From: SHZT01 sp945889655
GTDB taxonomy: Bacteria > Gemmatimonadota > Gemmatimonadetes > Gemmatimonadales > GWC2-71-9
Length of the DNA: 7,798 bases
Reading direction: 5' to 3'
Assembly (NCBI GenBank): GCA_945889655.1
Contig: CAMDCH010000119.1
Location: forward strand, 1 to 7,798
In this document: piece by piece, positions 1-4,768 of the stretch
Numbering within the stretch: the stretch's first letter is position 1
How the letters are laid out: the number at the start of each line of letters is the position of its first letter
Made by a program: the position numbers and the translations under genes
The notes under the pieces: generated by a model
Seen by the model: the letters and a program-made list of their open reading frames with translations, nothing else
Databases searched by the model: none
Told to the model about the DNA's origin: nothing

Positions 1-1307
1 GGCGCTACGAGGACAAGGTGGTCAAGAACCGGTTCAGCGCCGTCGACGTCCGCAATTACATCCTCCCCCTGAAAACCTGCGGCGTGATCCACGAGACGGC
101 GGAGACGAAGGTGAAGGAGCTGGCGGTGCCGATGGGGGTAGTGGCCGCACTGGTCCCGACCACCAATCCAACGTCCACCGCCATCTACAAGGCGCTGATC
201 GCCCTCAAGGCGCGCAACGCCATCGTCTTCTCTCCGCATCCCCGCGCCACCAAGTGCGTGATCGAAACGGTGCGGGTGTTGCGCGAGGCCATACGTACTG
301 CGGGCGAGCCCGAAGACCTCGTTCTCACGCTCACGATGCCGACCCACGAAGCCACGACCGAGATCATGCGCCACCGACAGACCGCCGTCATCCTGGCCAC
401 GGGCGGCGCCGCGATGGTCAAGGCGGCCTACAGCTCGGGCAAGCCGGCGTACGGCGTAGGACCGGGCAACGTCCCGGCCATCGTGGAGCGCACCGCGGAC
501 GTGAAGAAAGCGGTCGCCAACATCATCGCCGGGAAGAATTTCGACTACGGACTCCTCTGCTCGGCCGAGAACTCCCTGATCTGTGACAGCCCGGTGATCG
601 GCGAAGTGCGCGCCGAGCTGGCCCGGCAGCGGGCGGTGGTCGTCACCGGACCGGATCGGGAAAAGCTCCAGCGCGCCATGCAGGACTCGAAAACCGGATA
701 CGTGAACGGAGAGGTCGTGGGGCTGCCGGCGACCGCCATCGCGCAACGCGCGGGCATTTCGGTACCGCCCGATACCCGCGTGCTCGTGGCCGAATGCACC
801 TCGGTGGGACCGGGGGAGTTCTTCTCTCGCGAGAAGCTCTCGCCGGTGCTCGCGCTGTACGTGGAAGACGGATGGGAGCGTTGCTGCGAACGGGCCATCG
901 AGCTGCTGACCTTCGGCGGGGTAGGCCACTCGCTGGTCATTCACAGCCGCGACGAGCATGTAATTCAGCGGTTCTTCGAGGAAAAGCCCGCGTTCCGGAT
1001 CCTGGTCAACACCGTGTCGGCGCTCGGCGCAGTCGGGTATACGACGGGACTCGCGCCGGCCATGAGCCTTGGCCCCGGCACATGGGCGGGTTCGGTCACG
1101 AGCGACAACATCACGCCCATGCACCTGCTGAACATCAAGCGGCTCGCGTACGAAATCCGTCCATTCGTCGCGGTTGACGCTCCGGTCGAGGCGGCCGCGC
1201 CGCCGATGCTGAAGGTTTCTCCCCCGGCGCCTCGCCCCGCAGTCGAAGATGTCGCCCGAGCGGTGGAATCGTTCCTCGCGGAGCGGCGCAACCGGAGGCG
1301 CGCGTGA
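1..1307 (+). CDS. CoA-acylating aldehyde dehydrogenase, BMC cargo type (5' partial)
   Basis: This enzyme oxidises an aldehyde to acyl-CoA with NAD+ and CoA, and probably acts inside a bacterial microcompartment. The reading frame is open from base 3, so the true start lies upstream; a GTG at base 18 is internal because family-typical sequence (YEDKVVKNRF) already runs through it. By memory of AdhE, roughly 60 residues are missing. Numbered from base 18, the cofactor-region motif VPTTNPTSTAIYKALIALK is at 46-64, FSPHPRA at 71-77, ATGGAAMVKAAYSSGKPAYG at 127-146 with GPGN following, and the catalytic cysteine is Cys181 in FDYGLLCSAEN (codon 558-560). The core ends near 382. There is no iron-alcohol-dehydrogenase domain as in AdhE; instead a Pro/Ala-rich linker leads to a terminal amphipathic helix. 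The stop overlaps the PduL start by 4 bases. The family is clear, but the aldehyde substrate cannot be read from the sequence. Confidence 0.93.
   Translation, partial: RYEDKVVKNRFSAVDVRNYILPLKTCGVIHETAETKVKELAVPMGVVAALVPTTNPTSTAIYKALIALKARNAIVFSPHPRATKCVIETVRVLREAIRTAGEPEDLVLTLTMPTHEATTEIMRHRQTAVILATGGAAMVKAAYSSGKPAYGVGPGNVPAIVERTADVKKAVANIIAGKNFDYGLLCSAENSLICDSPVIGEVRAELARQRAVVVTGPDREKLQRAMQDSKTGYVNGEVVGLPATAIAQRAGISVPPDTRVLVAECTSVGPGEFFSREKLSPVLALYVEDGWERCCERAIELLTFGGVGHSLVIHSRDEHVIQRFFEEKPAFRILVNTVSALGAVGYTTGLAPAMSLGPGTWAGSVTSDNITPMHLLNIKRLAYEIRPFVAVDAPVEAAAPPMLKVSPPAPRPAVEDVARAVESFLAERRNRRRA
1239..1295 (+). other. Putative C-terminal encapsulation peptide of the aldehyde dehydrogenase
   Basis: After a linker rich in Pro and Ala (residues about 388-407, numbered from base 18), the protein ends with a short predicted amphipathic helix, AVEDVARAVESFLAERRNR. 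Hydrophobic residues V409, V412, A413, V416, F419 and L420 follow an i, i+3, i+4, i+7 pattern on one face, while the other face is charged. A linker plus terminal helix is the known layout of BMC encapsulation peptides, which tether cargo to shell proteins. The role is inferred from this pattern and from the adjacent PduL. Confidence 0.75.
1294..1298 (+). promoter_or_regulatory. Shine-Dalgarno site for the PduL gene
   Basis: GGAGG lies five bases before the GTG at 1304, inside the end of the aldehyde dehydrogenase gene. It is the clearest ribosome binding site in the window and supports choosing this GTG, which keeps the amphipathic N-terminal helix. Confidence 0.75.
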
Positions 1308-1369
1308 CCGAGGCGGAAATCCAGGCCCTCGCCGCGCGTATCGCCGAGATCCTCGCCCGGAACGGGTGG
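1304..1369 (+). other. Putative N-terminal encapsulation peptide of PduL
   Basis: The first 22 residues (TEAEIQALAARIAEILARN and flanks) form a predicted amphipathic helix with I6, L9, I13, I16 and L17 on one face and Glu, Gln and Arg on the other. A Pro/Gly-rich stretch starts directly after it at residue 23. This matches the general pattern of BMC encapsulation peptides, and PduL is known to use an N-terminal one. It mirrors the C-terminal helix of the neighbouring dehydrogenase. Confidence 0.78.
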
Positions 1370-2359
1370 GTCCCGGGTCCCGTCCGGCCCGAGCCGCCCG
1401 GGCGGCCGTCACCCGGCCAACTGCCGCCATGGGCCGGTGCGGCGCAACAACTCGGAGACATCGCGCCCTCCAACGGCCGTAAAACGTATCCCGGCCGGCA
1501 CCGGCCAGCCTACGATGCAGTGACGACCGCCGCTCGCGCGGCCGCTGCGGGACGCGGTCCATCGCCAATGCCCGGCGGGAAGAGCACGTTGGCAGGCGCA
1601 GCTGCTGGCGCAGGGCGAACCGTCCCGGTGGCCGTTTCCAACCGTCACGTCCACATCACCCAGGCTGACTTCGAGAAGCTGTTCGGAGCGGGGAAGCAGC
1701 TGACTCCCGAGAAACCGATCAGCCAGCCGGGCCAGTTCGCCGCGATGGAGCGGGTGAAAATCGTCGGGCCAAAGGGCGCGATCGAAGGGGTGCGCATCGT
1801 TGGCCCCGCCCGGAAGGGCACCCAGGTGGAGATCTCGTCGGCCGACTGCCGCGCGCTGGGCGTGACGCCGCCGGTCCGGCATTCGGGACACACGGCCGGG
1901 AGCGCGGGAATCACGCTGGAGGGCGGCGCCGGCTCCGTCACCATCGCCGAGGGCGCCATCATCGCGGCCCGCCACATTCACGTGAGCCCCGCCGATACCG
2001 CCCGCCTCAGCATCGCGGACGGAGACCGCGTCACGGTGGTCCTGGGCCCGGCGGATCGTCGCGTCACGCTGGACGAGGTCCTGGTACGCAGCGGTAGCGG
2101 GCACGCAACCGAGATGCACATCGATACGGACGAAGCCCACGCCTTCGGGATCGGGCCGGGCGACCGCGCGACCATCGTAGGACGGCCGTCGCGCTCGGCG
2201 CGGGCGGTGCCGGCGGGGCACCGGCCGCTGCTCACTGAGCGGGACGTCGACGCCGTCGCCGCGCGCGGGGAGACGCTCACCGACAAGGGCGCTTATCGCC
2301 TGACGCCGCTCGCGCGGGACCGCGCCCGCGCTCTCGGCATCTGGCGCGACGGGGCGTGA
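1304..2359 (+). CDS. pduL: PduL-type phosphate acyltransferase (phosphotransacylase), BMC cargo, with extended termini
   Basis: PduL interconverts acyl-CoA plus phosphate and acyl-phosphate plus CoA, recycling CoA for the aldehyde dehydrogenase inside a microcompartment and allowing ATP formation by a downstream acyl kinase. The core spans residues about 106-294. It has the two HxH metal-binding motifs, SNRHVH (H115, H117) and ARHIH (H224, H226), plus EMHID (H272); known PduL proteins bind two zinc ions with such histidines. ISQPGQFAAMERV (139-151) and VRHSGHTAGSAG (191-202) are also family-typical. Residues 1-22 form a likely encapsulation helix, 23-105 a Pro/Gly/Ala-rich linker, and 307-349 an extra C-terminal module. 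At 351 residues it is much longer than the roughly 210-230 usual for PduL. The GTG start has a good GGAGG and a 4-base overlap with the upstream stop. It is unrelated in sequence to Pta. Function is confident; acyl-chain specificity is unknown. Confidence 0.93.
   Translation: MTEAEIQALAARIAEILARNGWVPGPVRPEPPGRPSPGQLPPWAGAAQQLGDIAPSNGRKTYPGRHRPAYDAVTTAARAAAAGRGPSPMPGGKSTLAGAAAGAGRTVPVAVSNRHVHITQADFEKLFGAGKQLTPEKPISQPGQFAAMERVKIVGPKGAIEGVRIVGPARKGTQVEISSADCRALGVTPPVRHSGHTAGSAGITLEGGAGSVTIAEGAIIAARHIHVSPADTARLSIADGDRVTVVLGPADRRVTLDEVLVRSGSGHATEMHIDTDEAHAFGIGPGDRATIVGRPSRSARAVPAGHRPLLTERDVDAVAARGETLTDKGAYRLTPLARDRARALGIWRDGA
2222..2350 (+). other. C-terminal extension module of PduL
   Basis: Residues about 307-349 lie beyond the usual end of the PduL core. 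They follow an Arg/Ala-rich joint (295-306) and read as a helix (LLTERDVDAVAARG), a short turn, then LTPLARDRARALGI. From memory this resembles the short ITE-DV...LTP-AR segment at the start of EutT-type proteins and in other BMC-locus enzymes. That likeness is an inference. The module may be a second tether or an interaction element. Confidence 0.5.
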
Positions 2360-2781
2360 CCGCTGGAGTCAGCTCGACCGAGCTGCGGGTTCGCTACGCC
2401 GAAACAGACCAGATGGGCATCGCCCACCACGCGCACTACGTGGTGTGGCTCGAAGACGCCCGTACCGCCCACTTTCGCAACTCCGGCATCAGCTACCGCG
2501 AGCTGGAAGCGAAGGGGCTCCTCCTCGTCGTCGTGGAAGTCCAGGTTCGCTACCGCGTGCCCGCCCGGTACGACGAGCTTCTCCGGATCGACTGCTGGGT
2601 GCGTGAGAGCAATCGCCGGCGCGTCATCTTCGGCTACGCAATACGACGACCCTCCGATGACACGCTGCTCGCCACCGCCCAGACTTCCCTCATAGCCTTA
2701 GATTCGAATCGTGTCCTCGGCTCCCTCCCGCAGCATGTTCTCGATCACCTGGCGCCCGTGGCGGACCCGGTTCGCCTGTAG
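2356..2781 (+). CDS. Hotdog-fold acyl-CoA thioesterase, YbgC / 4-hydroxybenzoyl-CoA thioesterase type
   Basis: This 141-residue protein is probably a cytoplasmic thioesterase that hydrolyses an acyl-CoA to the free acid and CoA. The N-terminal half carries the family signature: RVRYAETDQMGIAHHAHYV at 11-29, with D18 at the position of the catalytic aspartate in YbgC-like enzymes, followed by WLEDAR (31-36) and the long-helix segment. The middle, VEVQVRYRVPARYDELLRI (60-78), is the typical beta region. Length is normal for the family. The GTG start overlaps the PduL stop by 4 bases (GTGA), with only a weak G-rich stretch before it, so translational coupling is likely. Its last 47 bases overlap the next gene. 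Beside PduL it could drain acyl-CoA escaping the compartment, but such thioesterases also occur as housekeeping genes. Substrate is unknown. Confidence 0.88.
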   Translation: MTAGVSSTELRVRYAETDQMGIAHHAHYVVWLEDARTAHFRNSGISYRELEAKGLLLVVVEVQVRYRVPARYDELLRIDCWVRESNRRRVIFGYAIRRPSDDTLLATAQTSLIALDSNRVLGSLPQHVLDHLAPVADPVRL

Positions 2782-4768
2782 CGTTCTCCTGGTTCTCCCG
2801 GCGCGAGCCGGGGCCCAGCAGCAGGAAGCCGTCGTCGAAGCGGTAGCACAACTCCTCGCAGCCGCCGATGCCCGCCGCCCGGATCACGCGCTCTTCCAGG
2901 ACGCGGTTCGGCACCCCGACGCAATCGTCCGCGGCCAGGCCGCGCTCGCCATCGGTAGAACAGGCTATCCAGCAGGGACGACGCTCCTCGTCGACCTCCT
3001 CCTCGATGCCGATTCCACCGTGCGGGCGCGCGCCGCATTTGCCCTCGGCCTGCTTCGCGACCCCGCGGCCGTGCGGCCGCTCGCACGCCTGACGGAGCCC
3101 GGCTCACCGGCCGATTCCGTCACACAGGCCGCGGCGATTCACGCGCTCGCGCGTATCGGGACCGACGCGGCCTTTGATGTCTTCCTGGAAACGCTGCGTC
3201 GCGCTGGGCAGGGGGACGCGGTACCCATGACGCCCGCGGTCCGGGCCATCCTGGGTGACGCGTGGCGCTCGCGTCGTCCGGAACTGCTGGACCGGGTCGC
3301 CTCTTTCGTCACGCACCGTGACCCCTCGGTGCGCTGGTCGGCCATCTACAGCCTCGGACGCGCGCGCTACGCGCCTGCCGGCAACCTCCTGCTGGAAAGC
3401 CTCCGGGACGCAAACGCGGATGTCCGTGCCGCCGCCGCGCGCGAGCTGAACGCCGCCTTTGCCGATTCCGCGGGCATCTCCCGGCGCGCGCTCTCCGTCC
3501 GGCTGCGTGATCTCCTCGCGGACGAATCCGCGCTGGTCAGGACCAGCGCGCTCCGCACCCTGGCGTCGTACCGGGATTCCGCGCTCGCTCCCGCGGTCGT
3601 CCCGCGCCTGGCCGACCCGGATCCCAACACCCGCATCCAGGCCCTGGCCACGCTCGGCGCCCTCGGAGGCCCGGCCGCCGCGCGCGCGCTGGGCGAGCGC
3701 ACCGGTAGTGGCTCCTTTGCCCAGCGGCGCCAGGCACTCGTAGCGCTCGCCCAGGCCGCGCCCGATTCGGCGCTGGCCGTCGCCCGCACAGGGAGAGGCG
3801 ACCGCGACTGGAGGTGGCGGTTTGCAATCGGCGACGCGCTCGGCGCGATTCCCGGCGCCCCGGCCGAGTCGCTCCTCGTTTCGATGAGTCGCGACGCCGA
3901 TGGACGCGTCGCCGCCGCGGCGTTGGCATCACTGGCGGCCATCCAGCCCGGCAGAGCCCGCATCATCGCCCGCAACCTTCTCGGCCATACCGACCCCATG
4001 GTCCGCGCGGCCGCCGTGAACGCTATTGGCGCACAGGCCACGACCGCTGACCTGTCACCGCTGCTCGACACCTTTGCAGCCTCGGTCCCGGATCCCATCC
4101 CCGATGCCCGCTCGGCCATTCTTCGGACGCTCGGCCGGCTCGCGAGCCGCGACGCCACCGTTGCCCCGGCGTTTCTTCGTCGTTTTCCACGCGCACCGGA
4201 TTACCTCGCCAGCGCGGTGGCCCAGGAGAGCTTTGCGGCATTGCAGTCAGGGTGGGGAACGCCCTTTCCCACCGAGACCGGACTTGAAGCTGGCGACTAT
4301 CGCGCGATCGCTCGCCGGCTGGTGTGGCCCGCCGAGCATGACGGGCGGCTCCCCGGTCTCACCATCGAAACCGATCGTGGCACCATCGGCCTCTCGCTGT
4401 TCGGCGCCGACGCACCCGTCACGGTGAACGCGATCCTGAGACTCGCGGATCGGCGTTACTACGACGGCGGCACATGGCATCGCGTCGTCCCCGGGTTCGT
4501 GGCCCAGGCGGGCGATCCTCGCGGGGACGGTGCCGGGGGCCCCGGATTCGCGCTTCGTGACGAAGCAAGTCCGCATTCGTATGTCACCGGCACCGTAGGG
4601 ATGGCGCTGGACGGGCCGGACAGCGGGGGCAGCCAGTTCTTTGTCACGCTCGCGCCCCAACCCCACCTGGACGGGACATACACGGTGATCGGCCGGGTAG
4701 ATTCCGGCATGGACGTGCTGCGGCAGATGGTGCAGGGGGACCGCGTGCGAAGCATCCGAACCCGATGA
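2735..4768 (+). CDS. Exported HEAT-repeat protein with C-terminal cyclophilin-type peptidyl-prolyl isomerase
   Basis: Using the ATG at 2735, this is a 677-residue exported protein. An Arg-containing start, the hydrophobic stretch FACSVLLVLPARAGA and a likely cleavage before QQQEA form a signal peptide. In numbering from an alternative GTG at 2711 (add 8), residues 60-480 are HEAT-like helical repeats, seen as recurring D-VR-AA--ALG units (e.g. DPSVRWSAIYSLGRAR, DPMVRAAAVNAIG). Residues 549-681 are a cyclophilin domain: WHRVVPGFVAQAGD (589-602) carries the equivalents of human CypA Arg55, Phe60 and Gln63, and GGSQFFVTL and HLDGTYTVIGRV follow. His652 sits at the CypA Trp121 position, as in many bacterial members. 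It probably works in the periplasm as a foldase with a protein-binding solenoid. I prefer the ATG because it gives a compact signal peptide and the smaller overlap; neither start has a clear Shine-Dalgarno site. Client proteins are unknown. Confidence 0.88.
   Translation: MFSITWRPWRTRFACSVLLVLPARAGAQQQEAVVEAVAQLLAAADARRPDHALFQDAVRHPDAIVRGQAALAIGRTGYPAGTTLLVDLLLDADSTVRARAAFALGLLRDPAAVRPLARLTEPGSPADSVTQAAAIHALARIGTDAAFDVFLETLRRAGQGDAVPMTPAVRAILGDAWRSRRPELLDRVASFVTHRDPSVRWSAIYSLGRARYAPAGNLLLESLRDANADVRAAAARELNAAFADSAGISRRALSVRLRDLLADESALVRTSALRTLASYRDSALAPAVVPRLADPDPNTRIQALATLGALGGPAAARALGERTGSGSFAQRRQALVALAQAAPDSALAVARTGRGDRDWRWRFAIGDALGAIPGAPAESLLVSMSRDADGRVAAAALASLAAIQPGRARIIARNLLGHTDPMVRAAAVNAIGAQATTADLSPLLDTFAASVPDPIPDARSAILRTLGRLASRDATVAPAFLRRFPRAPDYLASAVAQESFAALQSGWGTPFPTETGLEAGDYRAIARRLVWPAEHDGRLPGLTIETDRGTIGLSLFGADAPVTVNAILRLADRRYYDGGTWHRVVPGFVAQAGDPRGDGAGGPGFALRDEASPHSYVTGTVGMALDGPDSGGSQFFVTLAPQPHLDGTYTVIGRVDSGMDVLRQMVQGDRVRSIRTR

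Noticed and set aside
18..20. GTG at 18 as the true start of the aldehyde dehydrogenase.
   Set aside because: The frame is open upstream to the window edge and already encodes family-typical residues (RYEDK) before it, so the gene is cut by the window rather than starting here.
1556..1601. A P-loop-like GGKST sequence in the PduL linker (residues 91-95).
   Set aside because: The first glycine of the GxxxxGK[ST] pattern is missing (Ser87 is at that position), and the surroundings are Pro/Ala/Gly-rich linker without a nucleotide-binding fold.
1409..2221. A 270-codon minus-strand open frame opposite PduL.
   Set aside because: The product is Arg/Ala/Gly-rich with no domain features and lies opposite the conserved HxH-bearing PduL core, so it is most likely a composition artefact.
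2782..3107. Possible intergenic region after the thioesterase stop, with other short frames on both strands.
   Set aside because: The HEAT protein frame runs through it without a break, encoding a signal peptide and the first repeats, so no separate gene or regulatory gap is needed.
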